Positions 1-8,600 of a DNA stretch of 34,483 nt are shown one piece after another. The notes below the pieces were generated by a model. It saw nothing but the letters and a program-made list of their open reading frames with translations. It did no database searches and was not told where the DNA came from. Numbering within the stretch: position 1 is the first letter of the stretch; the number at the start of each line of letters is the position of its first letter. Source of the DNA: Eubacterium sp. (lineage in GTDB: Bacteria; Bacillota; Clostridia; Lachnospirales; Lachnospiraceae); contig JAGABX010000013.1 in the NCBI GenBank assembly GCA_017614395.1, positions 1 through 34,483 on the forward strand. Direction: 5' to 3'. A program made the translations under genes and the position numbers.

Positions 1-48
1 ATTTAATACACCTCCTTGTGGTTTATATATAATATAATACCACATAAT

Positions 49-77
49 ACTATATAATGCAACAGGAAATTTGACAA
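49..77 (-). promoter_or_regulatory. Promoter for a minus-strand gene beyond the left edge
   Basis: On the minus strand TTGTCA (77-72) is followed after 17 bp by TATAGT (54-49). Just downstream lies an inverted repeat, TGTGGT (17-22) with ACCACA (39-44), 16 bp apart, over the expected transcription start, and then the ribosome binding site at 17-9. The dyad is operator-like. The regulated gene cannot be seen. Confidence 0.55.
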
Positions 78-84
78 AAAAAAT

Positions 85-117
85 AACCGCTTTTCAGCGG
101 TTTGGCATTAAAATGCC
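85..117 (-). terminator. Tandem hairpins with a T-run on the minus strand
   Basis: AACCGCT (85-91) pairs with AGCGGTT (96-102) around a 4-nt loop. Read on the minus strand it is followed by eight T residues (83-76), which is the form of an intrinsic terminator for leftward transcription. A second perfect hairpin, GGCATT/AATGCC (104-117), sits beside it. No annotated leftward gene ends here, so it may stop antisense transcription or act as an attenuator for the gene off the left edge. Confidence 0.45.
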
Positions 118-174
118 CCTATTCAACTGTCAAACTCCCGGACAAGTCCGCTAAACTTCGGGAATTTCGTGCAG

Positions 175-203
175 TTGACAACAGGTAGCATAGTGGATAT
201 AAT
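175..203 (+). promoter_or_regulatory. Sigma-70-type promoter for aroF
   Basis: A consensus-perfect TTGACA (175-180), 17-bp spacer and TATAAT (198-203) precede aroF. The start site would be near 210, giving a leader of about 140 nt. No T-box signature or convincing leader peptide was recognised in the leader. Confidence 0.85.
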
Positions 204-350
204 AGGATGAGCGTGCAAAACGGTTATTTTCTGCCGGAGCAACACATGGGGCATATTTGATATATTGGCGCGCGTACAACGAATCGGTATTTGGCAACCG
301 GACGGGTTCAGTCAGATAATTATACATGATCAGAGAAGGAGCGTATCAAA

Positions 351-1379
351 ATGGGAATGATCTATGAAAGACAGTTGGCAATACCTGCGGAACTCAAGGA
401 AATGTATCCGCTGACCGCAAAAATGAATGAAACGATCCAGGAGAGAAAGGCAGAACTCATATCAATATTGGAGGGCAGGCGCGATCAGCTGATTCTGATC
501 ATAGGACCGTGCTCTGCCGACAACGAGGAAGCGGTCATGGATTATATCGGTCGGCTTGTTCCCGTTCAGGAAAAGGTTAAGGACAAGATATTTATAATTC
601 CCAGAATCTACACAAATAAACCGAGGACAACAGCCGAGGGTTACAAAGGAATGCTCCATCAGCCTGATCCGACGGAAAAGCCCAACCTTTTTAAGGGAAT
701 CGAGGCAACCAGGCATCTGCATATGCGCGCCGTGATGGAGACTGGCTTTGCATGCGCGGATGAAATGCTGTACACAGAGAACTATGGATACCTTGATGAT
801 CTGCTCGTATATGTCGCGGTCGGAGCGCGTTCCGTAGAGGATCAGCAGCATCGTCTGACCTCGAGCGGCATCAGTGTTCCGGTCGGGATGAAAAACCCCA
901 CCTCCGGTGATTATGGTGTTATGATGAACGCGATCAGCGCGGCGCAGAACGGACATTCATTCATCTATCGCGGATGGCAGGTTCATTCCGACGGAAACAG
1001 CCACACCCATGCGATACTTCGCGGCTACACCGATCAGCACGGAACGATGAAGGCGAATTATCATTATGAGGATCTCGTGAGACTGTGTGACTGTTTTGAT
1101 GAGATGAACCTTTTAAATCCGGCATTCATCGTTGATACTAACCATTGCAATTCCAATAAAAATCCGTTTGAACAGCGGCGTATTGTCAAGGAAGTTCTTC
1201 ATTCCGCCAGACATGATGATCGCATCGCGAAGATACTCAAAGGCTTCATGATAGAGAGTTATATAGAGGAGGGGGCTCAGGAGCCCGGAGGCGGCTGCTA
1301 CGGCAAATCCATAACGGATCCGTGCCTCGGTTGGGAGGATTCGGAGAAGCTGATTTATGAGATTGCCGAGCTTCTGTAA
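351..1379 (+). CDS. aroF: 3-deoxy-7-phosphoheptulonate synthase, class I (AroF/G/H type)
   Basis: It condenses phosphoenolpyruvate with erythrose 4-phosphate to make DAHP, the first step of the cytosolic shikimate pathway to aromatic amino acids. The 342-residue length fits the class I AroFGH family. Visible hallmarks in order are IGPCSADN (about 51-58, including the metal-binding Cys), KPRTTAEGYKG (about 89-99), VGARSVEDQQHR, PVGMKNPTSGD, DTNHCNSNK, the GFMIESYIEEG segment, and GKSITDPCLGWEDSE near the C-terminus. The ATG at 351 is preceded by AGAAGGAG (334-341) at good spacing; a second ATG at 357 is possible. It has its own strong promoter, and a further promoter separates it from asnB. 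Which aromatic amino acid inhibits it cannot be read from the sequence. Confidence 0.96.
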   Translation: MGMIYERQLAIPAELKEMYPLTAKMNETIQERKAELISILEGRRDQLILIIGPCSADNEEAVMDYIGRLVPVQEKVKDKIFIIPRIYTNKPRTTAEGYKGMLHQPDPTEKPNLFKGIEATRHLHMRAVMETGFACADEMLYTENYGYLDDLLVYVAVGARSVEDQQHRLTSSGISVPVGMKNPTSGDYGVMMNAISAAQNGHSFIYRGWQVHSDGNSHTHAILRGYTDQHGTMKANYHYEDLVRLCDCFDEMNLLNPAFIVDTNHCNSNKNPFEQRRIVKEVLHSARHDDRIAKILKGFMIESYIEEGAQEPGGGCYGKSITDPCLGWEDSEKLIYEIAELL

Positions 1380-1387
1380 ATTTTTAC

Positions 1388-1416
1388 TTGACAAACTGAA
1401 TAATATATGATATGAT
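1388..1416 (+). promoter_or_regulatory. Promoter for asnB
   Basis: TTGACA (1388-1393), 17-bp spacer and TATGAT (1411-1416) begin 9 bp after the aroF stop codon. Transcription would start near 1423, just before the structured leader described next. Confidence 0.85.
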
Positions 1417-1425
1417 ACCGTGCAG

Positions 1426-1481
1426 TGAGGCAAAGGCGTCTCAGAGAATTCTCTGGGATGTCTTTGTCTTTTTCTTTGTTT
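1426..1481 (+). terminator. Attenuator in the asnB leader with a competing ANTAR-like hairpin
   Basis: A long hairpin runs from 1431 to 1466 (CAAAG with CTTTG at the base, CAGAG/CTCTG at the top, three G-U pairs between), about 16 bp with an AATT loop. It is followed by the T-rich tract 1467-1481, as in an intrinsic terminator, but it lies between the promoter and the asnB ribosome binding site. An alternative hairpin at 1426-1443 (stem TGAGGC/GTCTCA, hexaloop AAAGGC) uses the left arm of the terminator, so the two exclude each other. The hexaloop has A at position 1 and G at position 4, as known for ANTAR targets such as EutV. Only one such hairpin is clear; the usual upstream partner is not visible. 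The seen structure is firm, the ANTAR link is inferred. Confidence 0.65.
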
Positions 1482-1497
1482 AGGAGGTTTTTTCAAT

Positions 1498-3273
1498 ATG
1501 TGTGCGATACTGACTTATGCCAGACCTGATGTGTCGGAAAGCTTTTTTGTGGAAATGCTGATGAAGACACAGTCGCGCGGCCCGGACATGACGGATCATG
1601 TAAAGGTAAAGGGCGGACGGATCGGGTTTAACCGTCTCTCGATCATGGGACCGGGAGCGACGGGGATGCAGCCGTTCACACATCGTGGTAACGCGGTCGT
1701 TTGCAACGGAGAGATTTACGGGTTCGAGCCGCTGAAGGAGTACATGGCATCCATAGGATATCCGTTCGAGAGCGGCAGTGATTGCGAGTTGTTGATGCCG
1801 TTGTATGAGAAACTCGGAACAGCAATGTTTAATCTTCTCGATGCGGAGTTTGCCTGCGTGATATATGACGGAGAGAAGAATGAATTCATCGCAGCGAGAG
1901 ATCCGATAGGGATCAGACCTCTTTACTACGGATATGATGCTGACGGATATATAGTATTTGCATCGGAACCGAAAAATATCGTGGGAGTAGTTAATGAAAT
2001 AAAACCGTTTCCGCCGGGACATTATTATGAAAAAGGAGAGTTTGTATGCTACCGGGATATGACGACCGGAGGGGTGTATGCAAAAACCGGCTGGGAACCC
2101 GGTGTGGCCGGCCGGGGAAGACATTTGAGCGGTGTGGGGAATGCCCAGAGCAGAAAGACGATAGGAAGTCTTACTCTGGACAACATGCAGTTTGACCGGT
2201 CCGTTGTAAAGTACACAGGAGCACAGGCAGATGAGATACCGAATGATGCTCAGGCAAAGGATTCACCGGAGGGCCGTGAAGATCTGGATGCAATCTGCGA
2301 GGGAATCCATGATCGACTGGTAAACGGAATCAAAAAAAGATTAACCGCGGATCAGCCGATAGGTTATCTGCTCTCGGGCGGACTTGATTCCTCACTCGTA
2401 TGCGGTGTGGCCGCGAGCCTGCAGGACGGACCGATAGAGACATTTGCTATCGGAATGGATATCGACGCGATCGATCTGAAATACGCGAGACAGGTAGCGG
2501 ATTACATCCACAGTAATCATCATGAGGTCATTATTACGGCAAAGGATGTGGTTGATGCATTAGAACCTGTAATAAAGGCGCTGGCTACATATGACATAAC
2601 AACTATCAGGGCGTCGATAGGAATGTATCTGCTATGCAAGTGGATCAGGGAGAACACGGATATTCGGGTTTTGCTGACCGGAGAGATTTCGGATGAATTA
2701 TTCGGATACAAATACACCGATTTCGCGCCTGATGCGAAGGCGTTTCAGGAGGAGTCGAAAAAGCGTATCCGCGAACTTCACATGTATGATGTGCTCCGTG
2801 CGGACCGCTGCATCAGCGTAAACTCGCTGGAAGCCAGAGTTCCGTTCGGTGACCTCGATTTCGTCGATTACGTGATGGCAATCGATCCTGAGAAAAAGTT
2901 GAACCGTTACGGCATAGGAAAATATCTCCTGCGTCACGCCTTTGAGAAGGACGCACTGATCCCTCACGAAATACTGATGAGAGAAAAAGCCGCCTTCTCC
3001 GACGCCGTCGGTCACTCCCTGCGAGACGATCTGATGGAGCTCGCGGATAAAACCTACACGGATGAAGCTTTTGAAGAGGGAATCAAAAAATATTCGCATG
3101 CGAAGCCATTCACCAAGGAGTCATTACTATATCGCGACATCTTTGAAAAGTATTACCCCGGTCAGTCCCATATGGTAGACGATTTCTGGATGCCCAACAA
3201 ATCATGGGACGGCTGTAACGTTGACGATCCCTCCGCGCGCGTGTTATCTAACTATGGCGCCAGCGGAGAGTAA
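1498..3273 (+). CDS. asnB: Asparagine synthetase, glutamine-hydrolysing
   Basis: It makes asparagine from aspartate and ATP using glutamine as the nitrogen donor. The N-terminal class II amidotransferase domain begins with the nucleophile Cys2 directly after Met and shows CNGEIY (about 69-74). The synthetase domain has the PP-loop SGGLDSS (about 293-299) and GEISDELFGYKY. Cys2 and the AGGAGG at 1482-1487 fix the start. At 591 residues it is longer than the AsnB proteins I recall from related Clostridia (about 525). The extra is a Gly-, Ser- and Asp-rich segment of about 60-70 residues (roughly 189-260) in the linker between the two domains. The gene sits behind its own promoter and attenuator, suggesting control by nitrogen status. 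Confidence 0.95.
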   Translation: MCAILTYARPDVSESFFVEMLMKTQSRGPDMTDHVKVKGGRIGFNRLSIMGPGATGMQPFTHRGNAVVCNGEIYGFEPLKEYMASIGYPFESGSDCELLMPLYEKLGTAMFNLLDAEFACVIYDGEKNEFIAARDPIGIRPLYYGYDADGYIVFASEPKNIVGVVNEIKPFPPGHYYEKGEFVCYRDMTTGGVYAKTGWEPGVAGRGRHLSGVGNAQSRKTIGSLTLDNMQFDRSVVKYTGAQADEIPNDAQAKDSPEGREDLDAICEGIHDRLVNGIKKRLTADQPIGYLLSGGLDSSLVCGVAASLQDGPIETFAIGMDIDAIDLKYARQVADYIHSNHHEVIITAKDVVDALEPVIKALATYDITTIRASIGMYLLCKWIRENTDIRVLLTGEISDELFGYKYTDFAPDAKAFQEESKKRIRELHMYDVLRADRCISVNSLEARVPFGDLDFVDYVMAIDPEKKLNRYGIGKYLLRHAFEKDALIPHEILMREKAAFSDAVGHSLRDDLMELADKTYTDEAFEEGIKKYSHAKPFTKESLLYRDIFEKYYPGQSHMVDDFWMPNKSWDGCNVDDPSARVLSNYGASGE

Positions 3274-3359
3274 ATTTAAACCGAGTGGTAATGATTGCCG
3301 ACTCCATAGATTTTTTCGGGCCGGCAATAAATACAGTAATTCAGGAACAGTAATCTCAG

Positions 3360-3428
3360 CACGAGCGGCGTGAGTTTTCTCACAGCGAGCTTGCGAGTCG
3401 TGAGAAAAGCTCACATCAGCGCTCGTGC
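3360..3428. repeat. Long interrupted palindrome before glnN
   Basis: GCACGAGCG (3360-3368) pairs perfectly with CGCTCGTGC (3420-3428). Inside, GTGAGTTTTCTCAC pairs with GTGAGAAAAGCTCAC apart from one bulged base, and the tip carries two copies of GCGAG. Each inner arm can also fold alone as a small hairpin, so the transcript could switch between one long stem and two short ones. It lies in the glnN leader and is not followed by a T-run. It resembles the palindromic intergenic repeats common in Lachnospiraceae genomes, but copy number cannot be judged from this window. Confidence 0.7.
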
Positions 3429-3459
3429 GACAAATAGGTAAATAAGGAGGGAAAAATCT

Positions 3460-5568
3460 ATGATGGAAGCAAAGAAATTACCCGAGGAATACGGAAGCCT
3501 CGTATTCGGAGACAAAGTAATGCGTGAACGCCTGCCCAAGGACATTTACAGGGCAGTTCATAAAACAATCGTGAACGGCACTCACCTCGAACTCGACGTT
3601 GCCAACGCGGTTGCGGTAGCCATGAAGGAGTGGGCAATCGAGAACGGAGCCACTCATTATACACACTGGTTCCAGCCGATGACAGGGCTCACCGCCGAGA
3701 AACACGATAGCTTTATCTCCCCTGAGGGTGACGGAAGCGTTATCATGGAGTTCTCGGGAAAGGAACTGGTAAAGGGCGAACCGGATGCTTCGAGTTTCCC
3801 GTCAGGAGGACTTCGCGCCACATTTGAGGCGAGAGGATATACCGCATGGGATCCGAGTTCTCCGGCATTTATCAAGGACGGATCACTCTATATCCCGACA
3901 GCGTTCTGCTCTTACGGAGGCGAGGCACTCGATAAAAAGACACCGCTCCTGCGTTCCATGGAAGCTCTCTCAAAGGAAGCGGTAAAGATGATGAAGATCC
4001 TCGGATATGAAGATGTGTCACGGGTAAACACGACCATCGGATCAGAGCAGGAATATTTCCTTATCGACAAGGAAGATTATATGCAGAGAAAGGACCTGCT
4101 TTTTACCGGACGCACACTGATCGGCGCGCCTGCGACAAAAGGTCAGGAGATGGAGGACCACTATTTCGGAGTTATCAAACCGAAGGTATCCGCATTCATG
4201 CATGATCTCGATGAGGAGCTGTGGAAACTCGGTATCCCTGCCAAGACAAAGCATAACGAGGTTGCACCCTCGCAGCATGAGATGGCGCCTGTATTTGAAA
4301 CGGCAAACGTTGCTGTGGATCACAACCAGCTGACTATGGAGGTTATGAAAAAAGTAGCCGACAAACACGGATACGCATGCCTCCTTCATGAAAAACCGTT
4401 TGACGGAATTAACGGTTCCGGAAAGCATAATAACTGGTCAATCTGCACGGATACAGGCATCAACCTCCTAGATCCGGGCAAGCATCCTGATGACAATGTA
4501 CCGTTTCTCGTTACCCTGATCGCTGTTATCGCGGCGGTTGATGAATATGCAGAGCAGCTTCGTCTGTCTGTGGCATCGGCAGGAAACGATCACCGTCTCG
4601 GAGCAAATGAGGCTCCGCCGGCAGTTATATCAATCTTTGTCGGTGATGAGCTCGCCAGGGTTTTGGAGAGCATAGAACAGGGTACAGCGTTCAAAAGCGG
4701 GGACAAGGAAAAAATGGAAATGGGAGCACAGGTTCTCCCGCATATAACAAAGGACAACACGGATCGTAACCGTACATCACCGTTTGCGTTTACCGGAAAC
4801 AAATTCGAGTTCCGCATGCCGGGGTCGAGCGTATCCGTAGCAAATGCGAACATTGTCCTGAACACGGCAGTAGCGGAGATTCTGTCACGCATGAGCGCAG
4901 AAATAGAAGGCCTGACCGGCAATGCGCTTCATGACAGACTGACGGAATTACTGAAGGAAACACTTATTGCTCACAAGAGGGTTCTTTTCAACGGAAACGG
5001 ATACACGGACGAGTGGATCGCAGAGGCTGAGAAGAGAGGTCTCCCGAACCTTAAATCACTGCCGGATGCAATGCCGGAGTGGATTTCCGAAAAATCGATC
5101 AAACTTTTTACATCACACCAGATCTTCACAAAAGAGGAGATTGAGTCTCGTTACGAGATCCTGCTTGAGAACTATTCAAAGTCCATCAATATCGAGGCTC
5201 TTACCATGCAGGAGATGGTTCGCAAGGATCTGACATCAGGTCTCATCGCATACGAGCAGGATCTGACCAACGAGATTATGCAGAAAAAGGATGTGATGCC
5301 GGCAGCTAAGGCTACGCTCGAGATAGGCATCCTGAAAACTCTTGACGATACATCAGCTCAGATTGCAGAAAAACTTGAGACATTGAAAAAGGATACGCTC
5401 GAGGCTGAGGGTATAGAGGATGTCCAGAAGCAGGCGGATTTCTACGAGAAAAAAGTGTTGGCTGATATGAATGAGCTGAGAGTATATGCAGATCAGGCAG
5501 AGGCTCTGATTCCGGATGAGTATCTGAGTTATCCGACCTACGGACAGATGCTGTTTTCACTCAGATAG
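3460..5568 (+). CDS. glnN: Glutamine synthetase type III
   Basis: It forms glutamine from glutamate, ammonia and ATP in the cytosol and is probably the main ammonium-assimilating enzyme here. The 702-residue length is typical of the GSIII family, far longer than type I. Recognisable blocks are GSEQEYFLID, KHNEVAPSQHE, HEKPFDGINGSGKHNNWS, AGNDHRLGANEAPPAVIS and DRNRTSPFAFTGNKFEFR, so the metal- and substrate-binding elements are all present. AAGGAGG (3444-3450) with 9-nt spacing selects the ATG at 3460. It lies between asnB and the glutamate synthase genes. No convincing promoter was found in the 186-bp gap before it, which is largely filled by the palindrome at 3360-3428. Confidence 0.96.
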   Translation: MMEAKKLPEEYGSLVFGDKVMRERLPKDIYRAVHKTIVNGTHLELDVANAVAVAMKEWAIENGATHYTHWFQPMTGLTAEKHDSFISPEGDGSVIMEFSGKELVKGEPDASSFPSGGLRATFEARGYTAWDPSSPAFIKDGSLYIPTAFCSYGGEALDKKTPLLRSMEALSKEAVKMMKILGYEDVSRVNTTIGSEQEYFLIDKEDYMQRKDLLFTGRTLIGAPATKGQEMEDHYFGVIKPKVSAFMHDLDEELWKLGIPAKTKHNEVAPSQHEMAPVFETANVAVDHNQLTMEVMKKVADKHGYACLLHEKPFDGINGSGKHNNWSICTDTGINLLDPGKHPDDNVPFLVTLIAVIAAVDEYAEQLRLSVASAGNDHRLGANEAPPAVISIFVGDELARVLESIEQGTAFKSGDKEKMEMGAQVLPHITKDNTDRNRTSPFAFTGNKFEFRMPGSSVSVANANIVLNTAVAEILSRMSAEIEGLTGNALHDRLTELLKETLIAHKRVLFNGNGYTDEWIAEAEKRGLPNLKSLPDAMPEWISEKSIKLFTSHQIFTKEEIESRYEILLENYSKSINIEALTMQEMVRKDLTSGLIAYEQDLTNEIMQKKDVMPAAKATLEIGILKTLDDTSAQIAEKLETLKKDTLEAEGIEDVQKQADFYEKKVLADMNELRVYADQAEALIPDEYLSYPTYGQMLFSLR

Positions 5569-5627
5569 GTTTATGGTAAATGCTTTTTTTAAAAAGTGCT
5601 TACTGTAGATAGAAAGAGGTTTTTCAT

Positions 5628-8600
5628 ATGCGTGGGGGACACAGGGGGAACTCTGTGTTTCCTACTGTAAAAAATAACAAAAATGAATGGATGATGATGA
5701 TGAATAATAGTGACAATAATAACGCGAATAATAATACTGACTGGTGGAAAAACGAGCATGATGCATGCGGTATCGGTGCCGTAATAAATATCGATGGGAA
5801 AAAGGATCACAGAGTCCTTGATGACGCGCTCAGCATTGTCGAAAAACTCGAGCACCGCGCCGGAAAGGACGCTACCGGAAAGGTCGGTGACGGTGTCGGA
5901 ATACTGACTCAGATATCGCATTCCTTTTTCAAAAAACTGTGTAAAAAAACAGGGATAGAAATAGGCGATGAAGGTGACTACGGAATCGGCATGTTTTTCT
6001 TTCCTCAGGAGGTTATAAAACGCCGTTTTGCAATGAGGATGCTCGAGGTAATCGCGGAAAAGGAGGGAATAGAATTCCTCGGCTGGCGTGATGTGGACAC
6101 CCATCCCGAGCTTCTCGGACAGGTTGCAGTGGATTGCATGCCACACATCAGCCAATGCTTTTTAAAAAGACCGGACGATGTTTCCAGGGGACTCGAATTT
6201 GACAGAAGACTTTTCTGCCTGCGTCGTGAGTACGAGCAGAGCTCTGAGGATACCTATATCTGTTCTCTTTCATCACGTACAATTGTTTACAAGGGCATGT
6301 TTTTAGTCGGGCAGCTGAGGAATTTTTATGAGGATCTGCTGTCAAAGGATTACAAAACAGCGATAGCGCTGGTACACTCCAGATTCTCCACAAACACTAC
6401 CCCGTCGTGGCAGCGTGCCCATCCGTATCGTATGATCGCGCACAATGGTGAGATAAATACCATTCGCGGAAATGCAGACCGCATGCTGGCACGTGAGGAG
6501 ACTATGAGTGGCGCTGTATTGACGGATGATCTGAAAAAAGTATATCCTGTTATCGCGGCATCCGGTTCCGATTCGGCAATGCTTGATAACACTCTCGAGT
6601 TCCTATATATGAACGGAATGGAGCTTCCGCTGGCGATGATGATCACAATTCCGGAGCCTTGGAAACATGATGATGCCATGAGTCAGGAACGCAAGGATTT
6701 TTATCACTATTACGCAACCATGATGGAGCCGTGGGATGGCCCGGCGGCGATACTTTTTACCGACGGAGAGTTATTCGGGGCGACACTTGACCGGAACGGA
6801 CTCCGTCCCAGCCGTTACTATGTGACCAGGGACAAGAGACTTATCCTGGCATCAGAGGTCGGAGTTCTCGATATACCCGAGGACACGATCGAGAAAAAAT
6901 CGAGACTGTCACCGGGAAGGATGCTCGTAGTTGACACGAAGGAGGGGAGAATCCTCTCGGATGCCGAATGCAAGGAGCGTTACGCGCATGCTCATCCGTA
7001 CGGTGAGTGGCTCGACAGACATCTGCTGCACCTCGATCATCTGAACATCCCGAATAAAAAGATTCCGACGCATGAGCAGTCTGTTCGTGACAGGCTGTAC
7101 AAGGTGTTCGGGTATTCGTATGAGGATGTAAAAAGCCAGATACTTCCTATGGCGATGGATGGCGTGGAGCCGACGGTCTCCATGGGAAATGATGTGCCGT
7201 TGGCGATGTTATCCTCCCATCACCAGCCGTTGTTCTGCTATTTTAAGCAGCTGTTTGCTCAGGTTACAAATCCGCCGATCGATTCGCTCAGGGAGAAGAT
7301 TGTTACCGACACGACTGTTTATATCGGTTCCGATGGTGATCTCCTGCAGGTAAAGGGTGATAACTGCAGAGTGCTCGAGATCAATTCCCCGATATTGACC
7401 GGTGTTGATCTGATGAAGATCGAAGCACTCGATACGGAAGGATTTCACACTGCAAAGGTATCGCTGTTATATTATAAAAACACCCCGCTTGAGCGCGCTC
7501 TGGATCAGTTAAATATTGCGGTAGACAGGGCGGTTTCAGAGGGTGCGAATATCATAACCCTTTCGGACAGGGGAGTTGATGAAAACCATATGCCCATACC
7601 TTCACTGCTCGCTGTTTCATCGGTTGAGCAGCACTTGGTGCGCACGAAAAAGAGAACCCAGGTATCACTCATTCTCGAGAGCGGCGAACCCCGTGATGTT
7701 CACCAGATAGCATGCCTTCTCGGATACGGTGTGCGGGCAATCCACCCGTACCTTGCCCACGAGTGCATCTCGGAGATGATCGATATCGGAATGATCGACA
7801 AGGATTACCATACAGCGATAGAAGATTATAATAAAGCGCTGTTGAACGGGGTGGTCAAAATTGCCGCAAAGATGGGAATATCCACACTGCAGTCCTATCA
7901 GTCTGCACGTATTTTTGAGGCAATAGGACTTTCACGGGAACTCATAGACAAATACTTTACAGGAACAGTGAGCCGCGCGGGTGGCATCGGGATCAGAGAG
8001 ATCGGAGAGGATGTAGAACTGTGTCATAACAGGGCATTTGATCCTCTGGGACTGCCGGTGGACTCGACGCTTGACTCCATAGGTTTCCACGGACTGCGAA
8101 GCGGACATGACGCTGAGGATCATATGTATAATCCGAAAACGATCGTAACACTGCAGCGCGCGGTCAGAGAAGGAAACTATGATATATTCAGGGAGTACGC
8201 TCAGATGGTGGATGACGAGAACAGACCGCATACACTGCGGGCCCTGCTCGAGTTTGTACCTGCTGAAACTCCGGTTCCGTTAGATGAGGTTGAGAGCGAG
8301 GATGAGATAGTAAAACGTTTCCAGACCGGAGCGATGTCCTATGGTTCGCTGTCTCAGGAGGCGCATGAAACACTTGCTATGGCGATGAACCGCCTCGGCG
8401 GCAGGTCGAATACCGGTGAGGGCGGCGAGGCTACCGAGAGATTCGGCACCGAGAAAAACAGTGCGGTCAAACAGGTTGCGAGCGGGCGTTTCGGCGTGAC
8501 CTCAAGTTATCTGCTCAGCGCAAAGGAAATTCAGATAAAAATGGCGCAGGGAGCAAAGCCCGGCGAGGGTGGTCATCTGCCCGGGAAAAAGGTGTATCCG

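Larger units (their letters stand above)
1..350. other. Intergenic control region left of aroF
   Basis: No gene lies wholly inside this stretch. Its left end is the upstream region of a minus-strand gene whose coding part is outside the window: an AAGGAGGTG ribosome binding site reads leftward at 17-9, so a start codon would fall just off the left edge. The right part carries the aroF promoter and a leader of about 140 nt. Between them are two small inverted repeats (85-102 and 104-117) and a perfect 12-nt palindrome (139-150). Confidence 0.7.

Noticed and set aside
203-350. T-box or other known riboswitch in the aroF leader
   Set aside because: The T-box consensus and a specifier stem were looked for by eye and not found; only short weak hairpins are present.
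3360-3428. CRISPR repeat or tRNA-like structure
   Set aside because: There is only one copy, no spacer pattern, and no acceptor or anticodon features.
5569-5627. Terminator between glnN and gltB
   Set aside because: A T7/A5 hairpin can form, but no GC stem or following T-run exists, and no new promoter is visible, so read-through into gltB is more likely.
5628-6155. Long open frames on the minus strand inside gltB and other large genes
   Set aside because: They lie opposite well-supported coding sequence, lack ribosome binding sites and resemble no known protein.
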